From: Campylobacter majalis
GTDB lineage: Bacteria > Campylobacterota > Campylobacteria > Campylobacterales > Campylobacteraceae
Direction of reading: 5' to 3'
DNA: 64,000 nt
NCBI RefSeq assembly: GCF_905120465.1
Contig: NZ_CAJHOF010000005.1
Location: forward strand, 62,001 to 126,000
Part shown: positions 37,078 through 44,414 of the stretch, one piece after another
Numbering within the stretch: position 1 is the stretch's first letter
Layout of the letters: each line of letters begins with the position of its first letter
Position numbers and translations under genes: made by a program
The notes under the pieces: generated by a model
Databases searched by the model: none
What the model was told of the DNA's origin: nothing
The model's input: the letters and a program-made list of their open reading frames with translations, nothing else

Positions 37078-38592
37078 ATGAACGAAATAAATAAAGCAAA
37101 GCTTTTTTATACGCTTATGTGTTTGGCTGGATTTTTAATCATCTTGCTTCCAGTTGGCATAGCAAATTTCTACTTCGGATATGTGTTAAAAGATAGTCCT
37201 TGCACACTTTGTTGGGGACAAAGAGAGGCTATGATATTTATAGGCGTTATGGCTCTTTTTATCGTTAGATACGGACTTAAAGCAAGATATATCGGCACAT
37301 TGCTTGTAATGACTGCATTTGGATTGTGGCAATCACTAGCACATTTTGGAAATCATGCTGGAAGAGACCTAGATCAAGGATTTGGTCTAGCTGTCTTTGG
37401 CATACATACATATTTTTGGGCTGAGATTGTATTTTGGGCGGTTGTGCTACTTTTGGGTGTGATATTTTTCTTTTTGCCAAAATTTTCAAGTTTTGAAGCA
37501 GAGATGAATGGGGATAAATTTAGAAAACTTAACACTGGTGCAAAATTTGCCTTTATAGCGGTTGCTTTAATTATAGCTTCAAATGTGTTTCAGGCATTTG
37601 TAAGCACTGGCATACCGCCGTATTATGGACAAGGTGATCCTGTTAGATTTACTTTAGACAAAAAATACATCATATGGGATGATAGCGGATACAAAAAACA
37701 CTTTAAAACAATATCTTTTTTGGGCAAAAGAGATGTTAGAAATCCAGACTATGCCTTTGCACCAGCTAGTGACAAACTAGGCGTAAAATTTGACAATGAT
37801 AGTAACAATGCACCGCTAAATATCGATAAAACACTTGAAATTTTAAGCACAAAAGAGCTAGGTATCACAAAGCCATTAAATTCGTTAAATTTAATAAATA
37901 ACGAATACGTTGCAAGTTCAAAATGGGAAGTGTTTTTCATGGATGAAAATTTAAACCAAACTAGCGATTTTGAGATTGATCCATATTTTTCAGCGACAAT
38001 TGATCCAATAGTTGGCGTTGTGCCGTTTATGAACGATAAATTTATACTAATAGGATCAAACAAGAGCTATTTAAGATTTGGCAAAAATGATAGTGCCGAC
38101 GAGGCTTTGCAATATGCTGACTTTTTAAGAGGTGCTGATAAATTTGAAGGTCAAGGCAAAGGTCTTGGTCGCGGTAGAGTAGATACAATTAGAGCTAAAT
38201 TTCATCATATTATGAGTGTAGCCACAGACGAGAAATATCTATATACAGCCACCGTGCCAAACAACAAAGATAAAAAAAGCTTTGTAATATCAAAAATTTC
38301 AACAGCAGATAGAGTGCTTTCGGCTGAATTTACTCCAAAAGCCCTGCTTAAAGATAATAGAAATTTAGGTGAGTTATACGTTACGGCAATGAGCGAGAAA
38401 GATGGTGTTTTGTATGCTATTAGCAAAAACTACAATGTGATTGTTTTAATAGACATAAAAAATGAAAGCATTATTGAAACTATAAGCTATCCAAGCGAGA
38501 TAACAAACGCACGTGCCATTATTTTAAAAGATGGTAATTTTCAAATACTATCGTATCAAAATGGTAAAAATATAGTATTTGACTTAAAATAA
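37078..38592 (+). CDS. dsbI: Disulfide bond protein DsbI (DsbB-like with periplasmic domain)
   Basis: A 504-residue protein. Residues about 1-180 hold five membrane helices with the redox pair in DSPCTLCWGQRE (Cys 42 and 45), as in DsbB/DsbI. Residues about 190-504 form a large periplasmic beta-rich domain typical of the Campylobacter form. Apart from Cys15 in helix 1, I see no other cysteine, so the second DsbB cysteine pair is missing. It should pass electrons from a periplasmic thiol oxidase to quinone. AGGAGG precedes the ATG, and dba lies immediately upstream. Confidence 0.88.
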   Translation: MNEINKAKLFYTLMCLAGFLIILLPVGIANFYFGYVLKDSPCTLCWGQREAMIFIGVMALFIVRYGLKARYIGTLLVMTAFGLWQSLAHFGNHAGRDLDQGFGLAVFGIHTYFWAEIVFWAVVLLLGVIFFFLPKFSSFEAEMNGDKFRKLNTGAKFAFIAVALIIASNVFQAFVSTGIPPYYGQGDPVRFTLDKKYIIWDDSGYKKHFKTISFLGKRDVRNPDYAFAPASDKLGVKFDNDSNNAPLNIDKTLEILSTKELGITKPLNSLNLINNEYVASSKWEVFFMDENLNQTSDFEIDPYFSATIDPIVGVVPFMNDKFILIGSNKSYLRFGKNDSADEALQYADFLRGADKFEGQGKGLGRGRVDTIRAKFHHIMSVATDEKYLYTATVPNNKDKKSFVISKISTADRVLSAEFTPKALLKDNRNLGELYVTAMSEKDGVLYAISKNYNVIVLIDIKNESIIETISYPSEITNARAIILKDGNFQILSYQNGKNIVFDLK

Positions 38593-38596
38593 AAAT

Positions 38597-38620
38597 GGCG
38601 GAAAAACTTCCGCCTTTAAA
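38597..38620 (+). terminator. Terminator after dsbI
   Basis: GGCGGAA (38597-38603) pairs with TTCCGCC (38608-38614) around AAAC, followed by TTTAAA. It separates dba-dsbI from uvrA. Confidence 0.85.
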
Positions 38621-38659
38621 TTAATTTATCAAAACGCTGTTAAATTTAAACTAACTTGA

Positions 38660-38665
38660 TATAAT
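38660..38665 (+). promoter_or_regulatory. Likely -10 box for uvrA
   Basis: TATAAT (GATATAATC) 30 bases before the uvrA ATG, in local-type AT-rich DNA that precedes the G+C-rich part of the gene. Confidence 0.5.
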
Positions 38666-38695
38666 CACAGATTTAAAATTTTAATAGGTGAATAT

Positions 38696-41530
38696 ATGAA
38701 TGAGAGCATAAAAATAACAGGTGCAAAAGAACACAATCTAAAAAATATCAACTTACAAATCCCAAAAAATAAGCTTGTAGTCTTTACAGGACTTAGCGGA
38801 AGTGGCAAAAGCACGTTAGCATTTGACACGCTTTACGCCGAAGGGCAGAGGCGGTATATGGAGAGCCTTTCTAGCTACGCAAGGCAGTTTTTAGACCGAG
38901 TTGGCAAGCCAGATGTCGATAAGATTGAAGGGCTTACTCCAGCCATCGCCATAGATCAAAAAACGACTTCTAAAAACCCACGCTCAACGGTTGGCACGAT
39001 CACTGAAATTTATGACTATCTAAGGCTTTTATACGCTCGTGTCGGCACCCAGCACTGCCACAAATGCGGTAAGCCTATCTCGAAGATGTCCGCACAAGAT
39101 ATAATAAATGAAATTTCAAAGCTTCCAGATGAGGCAAAGCTCGTGCTTTATGCACCGCTCGTTCGCGAGAAAAAGGGCACTTGGGCGGATCTGATAGAAA
39201 ATTTGCGCCAAAAAGGCTATGTCAGAGCTCAAATCGATGGCGTGATGGTGCGACTTGATGAGGAGATAGAGCTAGCAAAGACCAAAAAACACACGATAAA
39301 AGTAGTCATCGATAGACTTGTCGTAAATGCCGAAAACAAGGCACGCTTAGCCCAAGATGTCGAAAAGGCACTAAAAGAGAGCTACGGCGAGGTGGAGGTT
39401 GAAATTTTAAACGCTGATGAGCTTGGAGTGGCGGAGAAATTTATCCATTACAGCGAGCATTTGGCGTGTTTTGACTGTAAAATTTCATTCACGCCGCTTG
39501 AGCCGCTTTCATTTAGCTTTAACAGCCCAAAGGGTGCGTGCGAGAGCTGTGATGGGCTTGGAATTCGTTACAGCCTTGATACGAGCAAGGTTATAGACGA
39601 GGAAAAAAGCATAGAAAATGGCGCAGTAAAGCTACTTTATGGCTATAATATGAGCTATTATTATAAATTTATCCTTGCGTTTTGTGAGCAAAATGGCATA
39701 GATATCAAAAAGCCGTTTTATGAGCTAGATGACGATGAAAGGCGCCTTGTGATGTATGGCAATGTAAAGCCTGTGGCGTTTTTTTGGAAAAGGCACAAGC
39801 TTGAGCGTGTCTTTGAGGGAGTGATAAAAATTTCTCACGGACTTTTAAAAGATTATAGGGATTTTGATGAGTATATGACTGAAAAAAAATGCTCAGACTG
39901 TGGTGGACACCGCCTAAAACCGCAGTCTTTGGCAGTAAAAGTCGCAGGGCTTGGCATAGGAGAGATTTTAGATATGAGTATCGAAAATGTAACGAAATTT
40001 TTTAGTGAGGCTAAAAATTTCGCCTATTTAAGCGAGCAAGATAAGCTCATCGCCTCGCCCATCTTAAAAGAGATAAACGAGCGACTTTTCTTCTTATATG
40101 ATGTGGGGCTTGGCTATCTTTCGCTGGGTCGTGACGCACACACGATAAGTGGCGGAGAGGCTCAGCGTATCCGTATCGCAAGCCAGATAGGAAGCGGGCT
40201 AAGCGGGGTCATGTATGTGCTAGATGAGCCTAGTATCGGACTTCATGAAAGAGATACGCTAAAACTTATAAAAACGCTTAGAAATTTACAGCAAAAAGGC
40301 AACTCTGTAATCGTAGTCGAACACGATAAAAAGACGATAGAGCAGGCGGATTTTGTCGTGGATATAGGACCTGGGGCTGGGAAATTTGGCGGAGAAATAG
40401 TATTTGCTGGAGGTGTAACAGATCTGCTAAGAAGCAAAACACAGACAGCCGAGTATCTAAACGGCACAAGAACGATAAACTATCAGCAAAATCGCCCACA
40501 AGAAAAGTGGCTAGAAATCTCAAATGTAAATATCAATAATATAAAAAATTTAAGCGTGAAATTTCCGCTTAAAAACCTAGTCGGCATCACTGGCGTAAGC
40601 GGCTCTGGCAAAAGCTCACTCGTGCTTCAAACGCTACTGCCAGAGGCACAAGAGCAGCTAAATAGAGCCAGAAAGGTCAAAAAAGTAGCAGGGGTGAGAC
40701 TGGCTGGACTTGAAAACCTTGATAAAGTCATCTATCTTGATCAAAGCCCTATCGGACGCACTCCACGAAGTAACCCAGCCACATATACTGGCGTGATGGA
40801 TGAGATTAGAAATTTATTTGCCCAGACCAAGGAGGCTAAGCTAAGGGGCTATAAAATAGGGCGTTTTAGCTTTAATGTCAAAGGTGGTCGCTGCGAAAAG
40901 TGCCAAGGCGAGGGCGAGATAAAGATCGAGATGCACTTTTTGCCCGATGTAATGGTCATTTGCGACGCGTGTCATGGCACGAGATATAACGAGCAAACGC
41001 TTGAAATTTTATACAAGGGCAAAAGTATCGCCGATGTGCTAAATATGAGTATCGATGAGGCGGTGGAGTTTTTTAAAGCTGTGCCAAAGATAAATCAAAA
41101 GCTTACAACATTGCAAGATGTGGGGCTTGGTTATGTAACGCTAGGGCAAAATGCCACGACGCTAAGTGGTGGGGAGGCACAGCGCGTGAAGCTTGCTAAG
41201 GAGCTTAGCAGGAGTGATACTGGAAATACGCTATATGTGCTTGATGAGCCGACAACTGGACTTCACTTTGCCGATGTCGATAGGCTAACTCGTGTGCTTC
41301 ATCATTTGGTTGAGCTTGGAAATTCGGTTTTTGTGATCGAGCATAACCTTGATGTGATTAAAAACTGCGACTATATCATCGACATGGGGCCAGAAGGAGG
41401 TGCTGGTGGTGGGCTAGTCATCGCACGGGGCTCGGTTAAAGATGTAGCTAAAAATCACAAAAAAACAGGCAGTTATACGGGGAAATTTTTAGCGGAGGAG
41501 CTTGATATGATAAAAAAGGATAAAAAATGA
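38696..41530 (+). CDS. uvrA: Excinuclease ABC subunit A (mosaic gene)
   Basis: A 944-residue UvrA with two ABC modules: Walker A GLSGSGKSTLAFDTLYAEG and GVSGSGKSSLVLQTLLPEA, signatures SGGEAQRIRIA and LSGGEAQRVKLA, and zinc modules (CHKCGKP, CFDCKIS, CSDCGG, CEKCQGEG). It recognises damaged DNA with UvrB. From about 38850 to the stop its composition is unlike all neighbours: 39121-39180 has 33/60 G+C and 41161-41220 has 34/60, against 18/60 at 37921-37980 and at 42181-42240. Only the first 100 or so bases look native. The stop overlaps the next start as ATGA. Confidence 0.97.
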   Translation: MNESIKITGAKEHNLKNINLQIPKNKLVVFTGLSGSGKSTLAFDTLYAEGQRRYMESLSSYARQFLDRVGKPDVDKIEGLTPAIAIDQKTTSKNPRSTVGTITEIYDYLRLLYARVGTQHCHKCGKPISKMSAQDIINEISKLPDEAKLVLYAPLVREKKGTWADLIENLRQKGYVRAQIDGVMVRLDEEIELAKTKKHTIKVVIDRLVVNAENKARLAQDVEKALKESYGEVEVEILNADELGVAEKFIHYSEHLACFDCKISFTPLEPLSFSFNSPKGACESCDGLGIRYSLDTSKVIDEEKSIENGAVKLLYGYNMSYYYKFILAFCEQNGIDIKKPFYELDDDERRLVMYGNVKPVAFFWKRHKLERVFEGVIKISHGLLKDYRDFDEYMTEKKCSDCGGHRLKPQSLAVKVAGLGIGEILDMSIENVTKFFSEAKNFAYLSEQDKLIASPILKEINERLFFLYDVGLGYLSLGRDAHTISGGEAQRIRIASQIGSGLSGVMYVLDEPSIGLHERDTLKLIKTLRNLQQKGNSVIVVEHDKKTIEQADFVVDIGPGAGKFGGEIVFAGGVTDLLRSKTQTAEYLNGTRTINYQQNRPQEKWLEISNVNINNIKNLSVKFPLKNLVGITGVSGSGKSSLVLQTLLPEAQEQLNRARKVKKVAGVRLAGLENLDKVIYLDQSPIGRTPRSNPATYTGVMDEIRNLFAQTKEAKLRGYKIGRFSFNVKGGRCEKCQGEGEIKIEMHFLPDVMVICDACHGTRYNEQTLEILYKGKSIADVLNMSIDEAVEFFKAVPKINQKLTTLQDVGLGYVTLGQNATTLSGGEAQRVKLAKELSRSDTGNTLYVLDEPTTGLHFADVDRLTRVLHHLVELGNSVFVIEHNLDVIKNCDYIIDMGPEGGAGGGLVIARGSVKDVAKNHKKTGSYTGKFLAEELDMIKKDKK

Positions 41531-42150
41531 TACCTGAAAAATTATATAACATCGTTGAATTTTTAAGAAATCAAAGTCTAAATTTATCAGCAAATTCACG
41601 TGATGGCAGGATAAATTCAGCATTTAACGAAGATGAAATTTTTAACCTAATCAATGCAAATTTTAGTGTAAATCGCCCAAATATGCGTGATTGGGTTGAT
41701 TTTAGTTTTGATGATGGTGGCATATTTTACCCTGTAAATATCAAGGTTAGTACCACGCAAACAGCGGATAATTTAAACTGCAAACTAGGCATTTACTACG
41801 CTTTAACTGGCGATTTGCCACCATTTGGAAATGAAGTTGTTTGGGAGCGATATTTTAAGGCTTTGAGTGAAAATTTAAAGCAAAACGATGTGGATTATTA
41901 TTTTTTAATTATAAATAAAAATGAGCCAAGTGATGTTTTTGCAACATCTTTAAAAGCACTTGAAAATCTCGTTCCAAACGGCAACAACTTGCCATTTCAA
42001 GCAAAATAGGATACAAACCGCAACCAAGTGGCAAGAAATTTTAACGAAGCAAAAAGCTTTATTTTAGGCACTTTTGCAAAGTCGCTTAGACTTAGGGCTG
42101 ATGCGTATTTTCATTTTATAAATTATTTTGATGAATACAAAAATGCTTGA
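41527..42150 (+). pseudogene. Type II restriction endonuclease gene with in-frame amber codon
   Basis: The frame from ATG 41527 runs 160 codons to TAG 42007-42009, then stays open for 46 more codons to TGA 42148-42150, overlapping the methylase start. The tail (starting DTNRNQVARNFNEAKS) reads like protein, so a 207-residue enzyme appears to be cut at codon 161; W (TGG) or Q (CAG) is the likely original. A PD-(D/E)xK-like pattern is visible in RDWVDFSF ... YPVNIKVS. Context beside an adenine methylase supports restriction. The specificity is unknown, and the 160-residue product may or may not be active. Confidence 0.62.
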
Positions 42151-43309
42151 TGTTAAAAATTTAGGACAGGTTTTTACGCCACAAAATATTGTGGCTGATA
42201 TGCTAAATTTGGTAAAAAATGATGGTAGATTTTTAGAGCCAAGTGCTGGAAATGGAGCATTTTATGAAAATTTGCCAGAAAATAAAGTTGGTATCGAGCT
42301 TGATAAAAATGTGATAAAAAATCCTGAAATTTTAAATATAGATTTTTTTGCATATGATTTAAGTCAAAAATTTGACACAATAATCGGCAATCCACCTTAT
42401 GTTAGATATCAAGACATTAGCTATGAAACTAAATTTTTGCTCTCGCCATTTATGCAAAATTTTGATGAGCGAAGCAATCTTTATCTTTTTTTTATTTACA
42501 AGGCTATTTTGCATCTAAATGATGGTGGAGAGCTAATTTTCATCACTCCAAGAGACTTTTTAAAAAGCACTTCGAGTGTTTGGCTTAACAACTTCATATT
42601 TTTGCAAGGCACGATTACTGATTTTATTGATTTGGGTGATAGGAAAATTTTCGAAAACGCCCAGCCAAATTGTGCGATTTGGCGATTTGAAAAAGCAAAT
42701 TTTAGCCGTCAAACTCGCTGCTATAGAGAATTTAGCTGTGTAAATGGTGTTATATTTTTTAGCAAAAATCACTATAGTGTGCCATTTAATGAGCTGTTTT
42801 TTGTTAAGGTTGGAGCTGTAAGTGGGGATGACAAAATTTTCGCAAATGATAAGTTTGGCAATATGGAATTTGTAGGCTCACAAACGGCTAAAACTGGCAA
42901 AACAAAGCGTATGATTTATGGCGAATATGGTAAAGAGTGTGCGTATTTGCTAAATTTTAAAGAAAGGTTAATTAGTCGAAAAATACGCAAATTTGACGAG
43001 CAAAACTGGTGGCAGTGGGGGAGAGATTATTTTAAAAGTGAGTTGCCGCGCATTTATGTCAATACAAAAACTCGCAATAAACGCCCATTTTTTACGCATT
43101 CTTGTACAGCTTACGATGGCTCGGTTTTGGCAATTTTTCCAAAATTTAAGTGTGATTTAAATGAGTTAAAAATGATTTGTGAAATGCTAAATGATATCGA
43201 CTGGAATGAGCTTGGGTTTGTTTGTGATGGTAGATTTTTGTTTTCTCAAAGAAGCCTAGAAAACGCAATGCTTGATGATAGATTTATGAAATTTTATAAA
43301 AAAGACTAA
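42131..43309 (+). CDS. Type II N6-adenine DNA methyltransferase
   Basis: A 392-residue methylase from ATG 42131 (an ATG at 42143 is also possible). The motif order is X (LGQVFTPQNIV), I (FLEPSAGNGAF), IV (IIGNPPYVRYQD), then a C-terminal target recognition region: a gamma-class adenine methylase. It overlaps the nuclease gene by 20 bases, the classical arrangement of a type II restriction-modification pair. G+C is low, unlike the uvrA just before it. The recognition site cannot be inferred. An intact methylase with a damaged nuclease would keep modification without cutting. Confidence 0.88.
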   Translation: MNTKMLDVKNLGQVFTPQNIVADMLNLVKNDGRFLEPSAGNGAFYENLPENKVGIELDKNVIKNPEILNIDFFAYDLSQKFDTIIGNPPYVRYQDISYETKFLLSPFMQNFDERSNLYLFFIYKAILHLNDGGELIFITPRDFLKSTSSVWLNNFIFLQGTITDFIDLGDRKIFENAQPNCAIWRFEKANFSRQTRCYREFSCVNGVIFFSKNHYSVPFNELFFVKVGAVSGDDKIFANDKFGNMEFVGSQTAKTGKTKRMIYGEYGKECAYLLNFKERLISRKIRKFDEQNWWQWGRDYFKSELPRIYVNTKTRNKRPFFTHSCTAYDGSVLAIFPKFKCDLNELKMICEMLNDIDWNELGFVCDGRFLFSQRSLENAMLDDRFMKFYKKD

Positions 43310-43318
43310 AATGCGTTT

Positions 43319-43447
43319 ATGGATTTTTCATATTTAGATACTATCAAAGTCTGCAATAAAAGCCCATTAAAAAGTCTTGTAGTGGCTAAAAATCATAAAA
43401 AAACGGGCAGTTATACAGGAAAATTTTTAGCCCAGGAGATTTTCTAA
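43319..43447 (+). pseudogene. Leftover copy of the uvrA 3' end
   Basis: Bases 43382-43441 match the 3' end of the intact uvrA (41444-41503) at 52 of 60 positions. The reading is VAKNHKKTGSYTGKFLA followed by QEIF and a stop. It is preceded in the same frame by an ATG-led 21-residue stretch of unknown origin (MDFSYLDTIKVCNKSPLKSL then V), so a 42-residue ORF exists but is unlikely to be a gene. The relic looks like the resident uvrA tail left after the uvrA plus restriction-modification segment came in. Confidence 0.85.
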
Positions 43448-43617
43448 TAAATATGCTGATATAAATTTATGCATTGGGTGGTTAATTTTGATAGTAAGAA
43501 ATTGACAATAATTTAAATTTATAAAAACTAAAGACATATTATAAATTTAAAATAAATGCAAAAAACATCGCTTAAAGGTTTTTTTGATAAAATATCACAA
43601 ACCAAGAAGGAGAAAAT

Positions 43618-44403
43618 ATGCAAACACAGCTTAAAAATAGCATAAAAACGCTTCCGCCACTGCCTGAAACATATCATAAAATACAACAAGTAAGCGATGA
43701 TAGCGGACTTGATGAGATAGCAAAAATAATCGAAAACGATCCGCTTATCGCAGTTGATTTTCTTAAGATGGCAAATTCGCCACTTTATGGTTTTAAGCGT
43801 CAGATAAAAACTATACTTCAGGCAGTTAGTTTGTTTGGCAAAACTATGAGCAGATCGCTTGTGATAAGCTCAAGTATTAAAAGTGCCTTAAAAATTGACC
43901 TTGGACCATATGGGATAAATACTGAAAAGTTTGCTGAAATTTCAAGCTTACAAGCTGCATTCGCAAAAGAGTGGTTTAAGCTAGAAAATCAGAGCAAATC
44001 AGATGATTTGTTTATTGTTGCTCTTCTTCAAGATACGGGTAAAATTTTAATTGCAAATGAACTTGTTAAGATAAATAAGGGCGAGATGTTTGAAGCTGAT
44101 TTGGCTAAGCTTGATATAGATGAAGTGGAGATAAAATATATGGGCATTACAAGTCCGGCGATAAGTGCTGAGATATTTGAGCATTGGGAGTTTGAGCCAA
44201 GTATATCGCAAAATATCATGGATTCAACGCTGCAAACACAAAGCAATGAAATAGCAAATGCCCTAAAAGTCATTAGAGAAATTATAAATATAAAAGAGTG
44301 CTTTAGCCAAAAAGGCATACAAAATGCACTAAATTTAGCTAAAATTTTTGGTTTTAGCCAGACAAATTTACTTAATACAATTAAAACTATGCAAGAAAGA
44401 TAA
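43618..44403 (+). CDS. HDOD-domain protein
   Basis: A 261-residue protein that is almost entirely an HDOD domain: LPPLPETYHKIQQVSDD at the start, then NDPLIAVDFLKMANSPLYGF, and KTILQAVSLFG. HDOD proteins are catalytically silent relatives of HD-GYP domains, often linked to signalling or motility control. The metal-binding HD pair is not obvious here. AAGGAG lies 4 bases before the ATG. polA begins 11 bases after the stop, which probably reflects shared transcription rather than function. Confidence 0.87.
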   Translation: MQTQLKNSIKTLPPLPETYHKIQQVSDDSGLDEIAKIIENDPLIAVDFLKMANSPLYGFKRQIKTILQAVSLFGKTMSRSLVISSSIKSALKIDLGPYGINTEKFAEISSLQAAFAKEWFKLENQSKSDDLFIVALLQDTGKILIANELVKINKGEMFEADLAKLDIDEVEIKYMGITSPAISAEIFEHWEFEPSISQNIMDSTLQTQSNEIANALKVIREIINIKECFSQKGIQNALNLAKIFGFSQTNLLNTIKTMQER

Positions 44404-44414
44404 AGGATAGAATT

